Below are positions 25,621 to 32,597 of a DNA stretch of 32,597 nucleotides, piece by piece. How positions within the stretch are numbered: the first letter of the stretch is position 1; each line of letters opens with the position of its first letter. The notes under the pieces are model-generated. The model saw nothing but the letters and a program-made list of their open reading frames with translations. It did not search any database and was not told the origin of the DNA. The translations under genes were made by a program, and so were the position numbers. The DNA is from Nitriliruptorales bacterium (GTDB lineage: Bacteria; Actinomycetota; Nitriliruptoria; Euzebyales; Egibacteraceae). Location of the stretch: positions 1-32,597 of the forward strand of contig SKPY01000133.1 of the NCBI GenBank assembly GCA_007119305.1. Direction: 5' to 3'.

Positions 25621-26247
25621 ATGAGTGACACTGCCACGCGCCTGAGACTCGATCCCGGCCGCACCGCCCTCATCATCCAGGACATGCAGAACGACGTCGT
25701 CACCGAGGGTGGCGCCTTTGCTGACGCGGGGCCCGCAGCACACGCCAAGAGCCAGAACACCGTGGAGAACCTGGTGCGTCTCGCCGATGCCTTGCGCGCC
25801 AGCGGCGGTGCGGTCATCCACGTGTGGTACATGGTGGAGAAGGGCTGCCGGGGCCAGGCGACCAACGCCCCGTTGTTCCAAGGGCTGAAGGACTCCGGGG
25901 CGATGGAGCGTGGCTCCTGGGGTGCGGCACCCTGCGCAGGGCTGGAACCGCAGGAGGGTGACTTCGTCGTCGAGAAGATGCGCATGAACCCCTTCTATGG
26001 CAGCACCCTCCAGACCATCCTGCAGGGTCTCGGCATCACCGCCGTCATCAGCGGCGGTGCGCTCACGAACATGGCTGTCGAGCACACGGCACGCCACGCG
26101 GCGGACGCCGGCTACGAGGTCGTCATGCCGTTGGACGGGACGGCGACCTTCAATGACGACTGGCAACGGGCCGCGTTCGAGTACGCGTTGGCCAACGTCT
26201 CGACCATCGCCACGTGCGACGAGATCATCGCCGCGCTGCAGCGCTGA
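25621..26247 (+). CDS. Isochorismatase-fold hydrolase-like protein lacking the nucleophilic cysteine
   Basis: TALIIQDMQNDVV (Asp), VVEKMRMNPFYGS (Lys), GGALTNMAVEHTARHAADAGY (Ala at the usual Cys). RBS AGGAGG. Confidence 0.88.
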   Translation: MSDTATRLRLDPGRTALIIQDMQNDVVTEGGAFADAGPAAHAKSQNTVENLVRLADALRASGGAVIHVWYMVEKGCRGQATNAPLFQGLKDSGAMERGSWGAAPCAGLEPQEGDFVVEKMRMNPFYGSTLQTILQGLGITAVISGGALTNMAVEHTARHAADAGYEVVMPLDGTATFNDDWQRAAFEYALANVSTIATCDEIIAALQR

Positions 26248-26253
26248 CCGGGA

Positions 26254-27129
26254 TCACGCTGACCTGGGCGGCGGGGCTGCGCCGACCTGCTCGACACCGT
26301 TGCGCAACTCGCCAAGCCCGGTGATGGCGATGCGCACGTCGTCACCGGGCCGCAGGGTGAAGTCGTCCTCGGGCACGATGGCGGTGCCGGTGAGGAGCAC
26401 GGCCCCATAGGGGAAGTCCTGGGCGAGGTAGAGCCAGCGGATGAGCTCCTCGGGGGTGCGCGTCATCGTTGCGACGTGCACCTCATCGGTGTACACGCTG
26501 GACCCATCCCGGGTGACCTCGAGGGTGATGCGCATGGCATCGACCGGGGGGGCTTCCTCGGTGGGCACGAGACACGGTCCCACGGCACAGCTACCCCGGA
26601 ACACCTTGGCCTGCGGCAGATACAACGTGTTCTCGCCCTCGATGCTGCGTGACGACACGTCGTTGCCGATGCTGTAAGCGACGATCTGCCCGGACCGGTC
26701 CGCCACCAGGGCCAGCTCCGGTTCAGGCACGTCCCAGCCGGAGTCGGCCCGCACACCCACCCGGGCGCCCGGACCGACCGCCCGTCCTGGAGCCGCCTTG
26801 AAGAACAGCTCGGGACGTGCGGCCTCGTAGACCCGATCGTAGGCGTCCGGTGCTTGGGATTCGTGCATCCTTGCGTCACGGCTGCGCGGATACGTGACAC
26901 CCGCAGCCCACACCTCCTGACGATCGAGCGGGGCAAGCACCGGCGTGCCGACGGGCACGGAGCCGGCGACCCGTGCAGCGAGGGCTTCAGCCAGCTGGGC
27001 CGCCGCGTCCTCAGCCCCGAGGATGCCGTCGAGCGTCAGCTCTGGCGGCAGCAGCTCGGAAGGCCCTTCGACCGCCGGCCCGCGTGCCAGCCGAGCGACG
27101 CCGTCGACCATGACCTTCCACAGTGCCAT
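26254..27129 (-). CDS. FAH family protein, 2-keto-3-deoxy sugar acid dehydratase-like (KdaD type)
   Basis: GWDVPEPELALV, SIGNDVSSRSIEGENTLYLPQAKVFRGSCAVGPCL, LTGTAIVPEDDFTLRPGDDVRI. Confidence 0.85.
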   Translation of the reverse strand: MALWKVMVDGVARLARGPAVEGPSELLPPELTLDGILGAEDAAAQLAEALAARVAGSVPVGTPVLAPLDRQEVWAAGVTYPRSRDARMHESQAPDAYDRVYEAARPELFFKAAPGRAVGPGARVGVRADSGWDVPEPELALVADRSGQIVAYSIGNDVSSRSIEGENTLYLPQAKVFRGSCAVGPCLVPTEEAPPVDAMRITLEVTRDGSSVYTDEVHVATMTRTPEELIRWLYLAQDFPYGAVLLTGTAIVPEDDFTLRPGDDVRIAITGLGELRNGVEQVGAAPPPRSA

Positions 27130-27159
27130 ACGCTCCTCCTCAAAGGTGTGCGACCCCTG

Positions 27160-27915
27160 CTAGACAGCGGTCATGCCGCCGTCCATGATCAAGGCGCTGC
27201 CGTTGACGAACCGAGCTTCCGGGCTCGCGAGGAAGGCGATGCCCGCCGCGACCTCCTCGGGTGAGCCCATCCGGCCGTCCAGCTGACGGGCTTCCATTGC
27301 CGCGCGCGCCGCGTCCGGGTCAGGCGCGCTGGCGAGGATCTTCCCGATCCACTCCGTGTCCACCGTGCCTGGACAGACCGCGTTGACCCGGATGCCCTCG
27401 GCGGCGTGGTCCGCCGCGATCGCGCGCGTCAGGCCGATGACCCCCGCCTTCGAGGCGCAATAGGCCGCACGGCGCCGCACCCCGACGATCCCGGCAACCG
27501 ACGAGACGTTCACGATGACCCCCTCGCCTCGTGCGACCATATGCGGCAGCACGACACGGCAGGTGTGGAACACCCCGCCCAGGTTGACGCCAATCGTCCG
27601 TTCCCAATCGGCCACTGACGTCTCAGGCGTCGTCGCCGCGACGCCCACGCCGGCGTTGTTCACGAGGAGGTCTGGGACACCTTCCTCCACTACGACCTCC
27701 GCCAGCACCGCTTCCAGCGCCGCCACGTCGGTGAGGTCGACCACGCGAACGGTGAACTGCCCGCTGGGCGCCGTGTCGGCGGTCCGGGCCAAGCCCGCTT
27801 CGTCGATGTCGAGCCCGCACACCCGGTAGCCCTCCGCGACGAGGCGGTGCGAGGTCGCGCGTCCGATCCCGGAGCCGGCTCCGGTGACGATCGCCGTCCG
27901 CTCGTGCTGCGTCAC
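27160..27915 (-). CDS. SDR family oxidoreductase
   Basis: VTGAGSGIGRATSHRLVAEG, NNAG, YCASK, NGSALIMDGGMTAV. GTG start overlapping the upstream stop (GTGA). Confidence 0.92.
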   Translation of the reverse strand: MTQHERTAIVTGAGSGIGRATSHRLVAEGYRVCGLDIDEAGLARTADTAPSGQFTVRVVDLTDVAALEAVLAEVVVEEGVPDLLVNNAGVGVAATTPETSVADWERTIGVNLGGVFHTCRVVLPHMVARGEGVIVNVSSVAGIVGVRRRAAYCASKAGVIGLTRAIAADHAAEGIRVNAVCPGTVDTEWIGKILASAPDPDAARAAMEARQLDGRMGSPEEVAAGIAFLASPEARFVNGSALIMDGGMTAV

Positions 27916-28772
27916 GGCGCCGGCCTGCACGTCTGTCGTTGCAGACCCAGCCCGCTGATCTCGAGCTCGACCACGTCCCCGTCGTTCAGGAAGCGCGGTG
28001 GGTCCTGCCCGGCGCCCACCCCCGCCGGCGTGCCCGTGTTGATCAGGTCCCCCGGTTCGAGGACGAAGAACTGGCTTAGGTACCAGACGAGATGCGGCAC
28101 GTCGAAGATCATCAGCGCGGTCGAGCCCTGCTGCTGCGGCGCCCCGTTGAGCCGCAACGTGAGCTTCAGATCCTGCACGTCGGGGAGCTCGTCGGGCGTC
28201 ACAAGCCAGGGACCGAGGGGGTTGAACGTCTCGCACGACTTGCCCTTGATCCACTGACCCCCGCGCTCGAGCTGGAAGCTCCGCTCCGACACATCATGGG
28301 ACACGCAGTAGCCGGCGATCACCGCGCTGGCCGCGTCGCGGTCGGGCAGGTAACGACCCTCGGCACCGATCACCACGCCCAACTCCACCTCGAAATCCAC
28401 CTTCTGCGCGTTGCGCGGGAGATAGATGTCATCGTAGGGACCCACGACCGTGTTCGTCGTCTTGCCGAACACCACGGGTTCTTCAGGCACCGCCATGGCC
28501 GACTCGCGGGCATGGTCGGAGTAGTTGAGGCCGATGCACAACACCTTGTGAGGCCGCGCGATGGGAGCGCCGATGCGCTGGTCCGCGAGCGCGATCCGCG
28601 GCAGCTCGTTCTCGTCCCGCTGCAACGCGCGCTCCAAGCGGGCGAGGCCGTCCGCAGCGAAGAACACGGGACCGAAGTCGTCCACGACCCCTGACACGTC
28701 GAGGGCCGTCTCGTCGTCCACCAACACCGCTGGACGTTCCGCCCCGCTGGGGCCGACCCGCAGCAGTCGCAT
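27912..28772 (-). CDS. FAH family hydrolase
   Basis: KVLCIGLNYSDHARESAM, KTTNTVVGPYDDIYLP, KVDFEVELGVVIG, GYCVSHDVSERSFQ, KSCETFNPLGPWLVT, LINTGTPAGVGAG. Confidence 0.92.
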   Translation of the reverse strand: MRLLRVGPSGAERPAVLVDDETALDVSGVVDDFGPVFFAADGLARLERALQRDENELPRIALADQRIGAPIARPHKVLCIGLNYSDHARESAMAVPEEPVVFGKTTNTVVGPYDDIYLPRNAQKVDFEVELGVVIGAEGRYLPDRDAASAVIAGYCVSHDVSERSFQLERGGQWIKGKSCETFNPLGPWLVTPDELPDVQDLKLTLRLNGAPQQQGSTALMIFDVPHLVWYLSQFFVLEPGDLINTGTPAGVGAGQDPPRFLNDGDVVELEISGLGLQRQTCRPAP

Positions 28773-28800
28773 ACGCGTTCGCTCCTTCTCTCGCGCCGGC

Positions 28801-30405
28801 TCAGCGCGTCACGGGATCCGTCGTCACCTCGCCGTTGACGAGTCGGGGCACGCCGAGCGGGTTGGCGTCCCGCAACACCGGTGGCAGCAGCTCGTTGGGG
28901 GCGTTCTGGTATGCCACGGGCCGTTGGAACCGACGGATTGCGGTGATCCCCACGGACGTGTGCTGCGCTGCCGTTGTGGCTGGGTACGGCCCGCCGTGGT
29001 GCTGGGCCGCAGCCACCGCGACACCCGTGGGGAAGCCGTTCCAGATGAGGCGGCCTGCTTTCTCGCGCAGCCGTGTGGTCAGCTCGTCGAGCTCGTCGAA
29101 CTCGGCCTCCACACCGTGGACCGTCGCGGTGAGACTGCCCTCCAGCGCGTCAGCGGCCTCGAGCATGCGCTCCGACGCTGTGCGCACCACGATGGATGCG
29201 GGCCCGAAGTGCTCCTCGAGCAGCTCAGGCGTCGCAAGCAGCGTGTCGAGCTGCACCTGCAGCAGCGTGGGCGCCAGGGACCAACCGGCGTCACCCGGTG
29301 TCGGACCCTCGACCACCGTCTCCACGCCCTCGAGCTGCTTCGTGCGCCCGAGCTGGTCGAGGAGCGCCTGCCGGATCCCCGCGTTCAAGAGCGGGGAGGC
29401 CTCGTGGTCGCGGAGCCGCTCGGAGATCTCCTCGACCAGGTGGTCACCGTGCTCGTCGGCGGGCACGAAGATCAGGCCGGGCTTCGTGCAGAACTGGCCG
29501 GCACCGAGCGTCATGGAGCCGGCATAGCCCGCGGCGATCTCCTCAGCGCGCGCAGCCGCCGCGCCGGGCGACACGAACACAGGGTTGAGGCTGCCCATCT
29601 CCGCGTACACCGGTATCGGCTCGTCACGTCCGGTACCGAGGTCGAACAGGGCCCGGCCAACCTTCGACGAGCCCGTGAACCCCACGGCCTTGACCTTCTC
29701 AGCTAGCACGAGCGCGCGCCCAACCTCGGGCTGGCGGCCCTGCACCATCGAGAAGGTGCCGTCCGGCAGACCGCTGCGCCCGGCGGCCGCGATGATCGCA
29801 CGAGCCGAGAGCTCGGACGTCCCCGGGTGGGACGGGTGCGCCTTTGCGATGACAGGGCAGCCCGCGGCCAGGGCAGAGGCCGTGTCTCCGCCGGGCACGC
29901 TGAACGCCAGCGGGAAGTTGCTCGCCCCAAAGACCGCTACGGGGCCGACGGGGATGAGCATGCGGCGCAGATCCGGCTGCGGTGGTGTCGCCGAGGGGTC
30001 GGCGGTGTCGATGATCGCCTCGAAGTGGCGGCCCCCCTCGACGAGCTCGGCGAAGGCTCGCAGCTGCCCGCAGGTGCGAGCCCGCTCCCCCGCGAGCCGC
30101 GTCTCGCCGAGCGCCGTCTCGAAGTCCGCCTGCGCGATGAGGGTGTCACCAAGCGCCTCGAGCTCGTCGGCGGCGGCGCGCAAGAACGCCGCGATGGTCG
30201 CCGGCTCGAGGTCCGCGAGCACGCCGGCGGCCTCGGCAGCCGCTGCCGCGGCCCGCTCCACCTCGGCGGAGGTGGCGTCATGGAACCGCACCGACCCTTC
30301 CTGGCCGGTGCGGGGATCGACGGCCGCGAACGTCTCATCGCGTCGGCGCGACTCTCCACCGGCGATGAGGTTCGCACCCGTCAGGGTGGCGGTGTCGTGT
30401 TCCAT
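28801..30405 (-). CDS. Aldehyde dehydrogenase, 2-ketoglutarate semialdehyde dehydrogenase type
   Basis: GPVAVFGASNFPLAFSVPGGDTASALAAGCPVIAKAHPSHPGTSEL, AEMGSLNPVFV (Glu), GAGQFCTKPGLIFV (Cys), NGFPTGVAVAAAQHHGGPYPATT. Confidence 0.92.
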   Translation of the reverse strand: MEHDTATLTGANLIAGGESRRRDETFAAVDPRTGQEGSVRFHDATSAEVERAAAAAAEAAGVLADLEPATIAAFLRAAADELEALGDTLIAQADFETALGETRLAGERARTCGQLRAFAELVEGGRHFEAIIDTADPSATPPQPDLRRMLIPVGPVAVFGASNFPLAFSVPGGDTASALAAGCPVIAKAHPSHPGTSELSARAIIAAAGRSGLPDGTFSMVQGRQPEVGRALVLAEKVKAVGFTGSSKVGRALFDLGTGRDEPIPVYAEMGSLNPVFVSPGAAAARAEEIAAGYAGSMTLGAGQFCTKPGLIFVPADEHGDHLVEEISERLRDHEASPLLNAGIRQALLDQLGRTKQLEGVETVVEGPTPGDAGWSLAPTLLQVQLDTLLATPELLEEHFGPASIVVRTASERMLEAADALEGSLTATVHGVEAEFDELDELTTRLREKAGRLIWNGFPTGVAVAAAQHHGGPYPATTAAQHTSVGITAIRRFQRPVAYQNAPNELLPPVLRDANPLGVPRLVNGEVTTDPVTR

Positions 30406-30484
30406 GCTGCGTGCTCCCGGATCGCGGACGGACAGGTTGTGTGGGGGAGCGGGCGGCTGGCGCCATCGTGAGCTCGAGCGTCGG

Positions 30485-31378
30485 TCACTCGGCGAGGTGG
30501 GGCGCATGGCGCTTGAGCAGCCCGAGGCCGATGGCCGCACGGCGCACCCGCTCCTCCGCCGTGGCGACGACGACCTGGTGCAGATGGCCGCCGGAGGGAT
30601 AGATGCCAGGAGCGTTGCGGACCGTGAACTTCAGGTGTACCGGGGCGGCGATCCGGACGATCTCGGGGATGTCGTAGTGGCGGACCGGCCCGCCGAAGTC
30701 GTCGGCACCCTCTATGTAGATGTCGAGCGGCGCCGAGACGGCGTCGCGTATGCTCGCGATCTGCTCCAGCGTGAGGTCCACCGGCAGGTTGATCGTGGTG
30801 GCCCCGAGGTCTTCGAGCACGCGTGCGGTCGCCGGGTTGGCCGCCGGCAGCGACACGGAGGTCTTCAGCACGAGTTCTGCGGGCAGCTGGCCGTCGGCCC
30901 TCATCCGCGCGAGGACCCAGAGCTGCCCGAGGTCCGCCACGAGCACGCTGCGCAGCCCCAGATCACAGCCGCGGATGACGTCCTCCACCCCGTAGACGAG
31001 CTGGCGGGCGCCGCGCAACGACCCGGCAACGACCCGGCCGGTGTCGGCGCGGACCTGCGCGCCGATGTCCCAGGCCGCCCGCGGGCCGACGAACAGGCAC
31101 ACCTCGATGTCGTGCTCGGCCCCGAGCTTCACCATGCGCTCGATCTCGGCGTCGGTCTGCAGCATGATGCCGCTGCCCTGACTGATCCGGTGCACGGGCA
31201 CGTCGTAGCTGGCCGCAGCGTCCAGCACGGCCTGGAAGGCGTCGGGGCCCTCCACGGAGGGGATCTCGATGTGATAGCGGGCGCCATCCGCGAAGCGGCC
31301 CTCGGCCTCGGGCAGCGCGCCGCCGTCGGCTGCGGGCAGCCCCAGGCTTGTGGTCAGCCACTCTCGCGTCGCCTGCAT
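30485..31378 (-). CDS. Uncharacterised protein, possibly a U32-like TIM barrel
   Basis: Start MQATREWLTTSLG with AAGGAAG RBS. RYHIEIPSVEGPDAFQAVLDAAASYDVPVHRISQGSGIML...LVLKTSVSLPAANP...HLKFTVRNAPGIYPSGGHLHQVV. Confidence 0.75.
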   Translation of the reverse strand: MQATREWLTTSLGLPAADGGALPEAEGRFADGARYHIEIPSVEGPDAFQAVLDAAASYDVPVHRISQGSGIMLQTDAEIERMVKLGAEHDIEVCLFVGPRAAWDIGAQVRADTGRVVAGSLRGARQLVYGVEDVIRGCDLGLRSVLVADLGQLWVLARMRADGQLPAELVLKTSVSLPAANPATARVLEDLGATTINLPVDLTLEQIASIRDAVSAPLDIYIEGADDFGGPVRHYDIPEIVRIAAPVHLKFTVRNAPGIYPSGGHLHQVVVATAEERVRRAAIGLGLLKRHAPHLAE

Positions 31379-31465
31379 CAGCTTCCTTGCTCTCGGGGAC
31401 TCGCCGTCCACAGTGGACGCCGCGGCGGTCACTGCAGCCTGTCACACCCCAGGAGACACCGCGCC

Positions 31466-31491
31466 ACCGTGTGGCCGTTGCCACGGTTTTT
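31466..31491 (+). other. Hairpin followed by a T tract on the plus strand, antisense to local genes
   Basis: ACCGTG(TG)GC-CGTT-GCCACGGT followed by TTTT. Confidence 0.35.
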
Positions 31492-31560
31492 ACAGGATGC
31501 ATCGTGCGCGAACAACTCCCCGTGTCTTCCGGGGGCCCGCCGCACGGCCGGTCGCGACCG

Positions 31561-32205
31561 CTAGAAGGCTCGGAAGCGCAGGTAGGCCTCCTGCGGGTCG
31601 ACCCCGTCCAGGATCGCGGTCCGGACTTGGCTCTCCGTGTTGACCATGGCCTCCGTCTGGTCGACGACGTCAGGGACGAGCGCCTCGGGGATGACCACCA
31701 CCCCGTCGCGGTCCGCACAGATGTAGTCCCCCGTGTGGACCGTCACCTCGCCGACTTGGATCGGCTCCTCAAAGCGGTCGCAGACCCAGCGACCGACCAG
31801 GTCTGCCGGCGTCATGTAGCGGCACCACACCCTGAACCCGAGCTCGAGGATCGCCTTCGTGTCACGGCAGCCGCCGTCGACGATGTAGCCGCGCACGCCC
31901 TTGCGGCTCAGCGTTTCGGCTGAGAGCTCTCCCATGTGGGCGCCCCAGGAGTCGTTGGCCTGGCAGACCACCACCGTGTCGGGCGGCACGCGCGAAAGGA
32001 ATCCGGTCCACTGCACGTAGGTCTCGTGCGGGTCGAGACCCTCCTCGACGTGCCCGCTCACGGTGTAGATGCGGCCCGCCAATGTGCGGTCGGGGTCCAG
32101 AGGCCGGATGTCGGCGGGCAGGACGCAGGCGCGGTGTCCCATGCTCCGTAGGACGTCGAAGACCGCTCCCGTGTAGACCTGTTCCAAGCGGCTGGCCAGA
32201 TCCAT
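31561..32205 (-). CDS. RraA-like / HMG aldolase-like family protein
   Basis: GAVFDVLRSMGHRACVLPADIRPL, NDSWGAHMGELSAETLSRKGVRGYIVDGGCRDTKAIL, GDYICADRDGVVVIPE. Start MDLASRLEQVY with GGGAGG RBS. Confidence 0.9.
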   Translation of the reverse strand: MDLASRLEQVYTGAVFDVLRSMGHRACVLPADIRPLDPDRTLAGRIYTVSGHVEEGLDPHETYVQWTGFLSRVPPDTVVVCQANDSWGAHMGELSAETLSRKGVRGYIVDGGCRDTKAILELGFRVWCRYMTPADLVGRWVCDRFEEPIQVGEVTVHTGDYICADRDGVVVIPEALVPDVVDQTEAMVNTESQVRTAILDGVDPQEAYLRFRAF

Positions 32206-32527
32206 CGCTTGCCTCCCTTGACGTGCTTGCTGGGCGAGTAGGTCGACGGACGGCATCCCCGGCTTCTGTGTGGTGCGGCTGCGGCAGCCTAGCATCCGCC
32301 TGAAACCGAAGTATGACCCGCCTTCTGACGGGCGGCGTGACGACCCACTCCCACGTAGCACGCCCGTCCGGTCCCGCAAAGCTCCAGGTCCTCTCCCACA
32401 CTCCTGGAGCGCCGCGGCACCAGCCCTCGCTGGGTATCTTGGCCTTGGCTTGTCAACGGAGAATCTCTGCTCGGCCCCCCGCCGGCGACGGCAGATGCAG
32501 GCGCACGCGCGCCGTATGGCGTAGCCG

Positions 32528-32597
32528 TCACATGTAGCCGAAGGGCTCGTCCGCGACGCGTGCGACCACGCGCCCGCCTTGCACCGACAACCCCAGC
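32528..32597 (-). CDS. Possible C-terminal end of a gene running off the right edge (...LGLSVQGGRVVARVADEPFGYM)
   Basis: Reverse-strand open frame ending in TGA at 32530-32528. Composition resembles a real protein end but is too short to identify. Confidence 0.3.
   Translation of the reverse strand, partial: LGLSVQGGRVVARVADEPFGYM

Noticed and set aside
26861-26881. TGCATCCTTGCGTCACG resembling the 23582-23600 region
   Set aside because: Lies within the FAH coding sequence (RDARMHES) and has different spacing; probably coincidence.
29585-31564. Plus-strand 659-aa ORF, longest after the ThDP-frame ORF
   Set aside because: Spans antisense to two recognised genes and their intergenic gap; Ser/Ala/Arg/Pro-rich with no family motif.
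1-32597. Search for tRNA, rRNA, CRISPR arrays, transposases or attachment-site repeats
   Set aside because: No array of short direct repeats, no recognisable transposase or integrase protein and no rRNA-like segment was seen by eye; a tRNA or Rfam scan was not possible.

Overview
This is a GC-rich, actinobacteria-like window of about 32.6 kb and nearly all of it is protein-coding catabolic and transport genes. I saw no rRNA, tRNA, CRISPR array or transposase. From left to right: (i) a LarA-family (DUF2088) racemase-like gene convergent with a secreted protein built from seven ~50-aa repeats, each with a CX4C motif (probable 7-bladed beta-propeller); (ii) an SDR and an MFS transporter; (iii) a long minus-strand gene run reading from ~18.0 kb down to ~5.1 kb: Liv-type ABC transporter (livH, livM, substrate-binding lipoprotein, livG, livF), succinate-semialdehyde-type aldehyde dehydrogenase, SDR, NIPSNAP, cupin, acetolactate-synthase-like ThDP enzyme, IclR regulator, and a CoxD/CoxE-like MoxR ATPase plus VWA pair; (iv) a divergent plus-strand run from ~18.4 kb encoding a molybdenum hydroxylase (FAD, 2Fe-2S and a large subunit split into two ORFs), a cyclase-family protein, an EthD protein, a second IclR, an SMP-30 lactonase-like protein and a cysteine-less isochorismatase-fold protein; (v) a minus-strand set resembling non-phosphorylative sugar-acid catabolism: two FAH-family enzymes, SDR, ketoglutarate-semialdehyde-type dehydrogenase, an uncharacterised U32-like barrel protein and an RraA-like protein. 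The most interesting signals are the split molybdopterin subunit with a well-formed translational-coupling junction, the 7x CX4C propeller, the Cys-to-Ala isochorismatase-fold protein, several non-coding inverted repeats and hairpins, and a GTTCGNNCACGATGCA motif found 111-120 nt upstream of two minus-strand genes.
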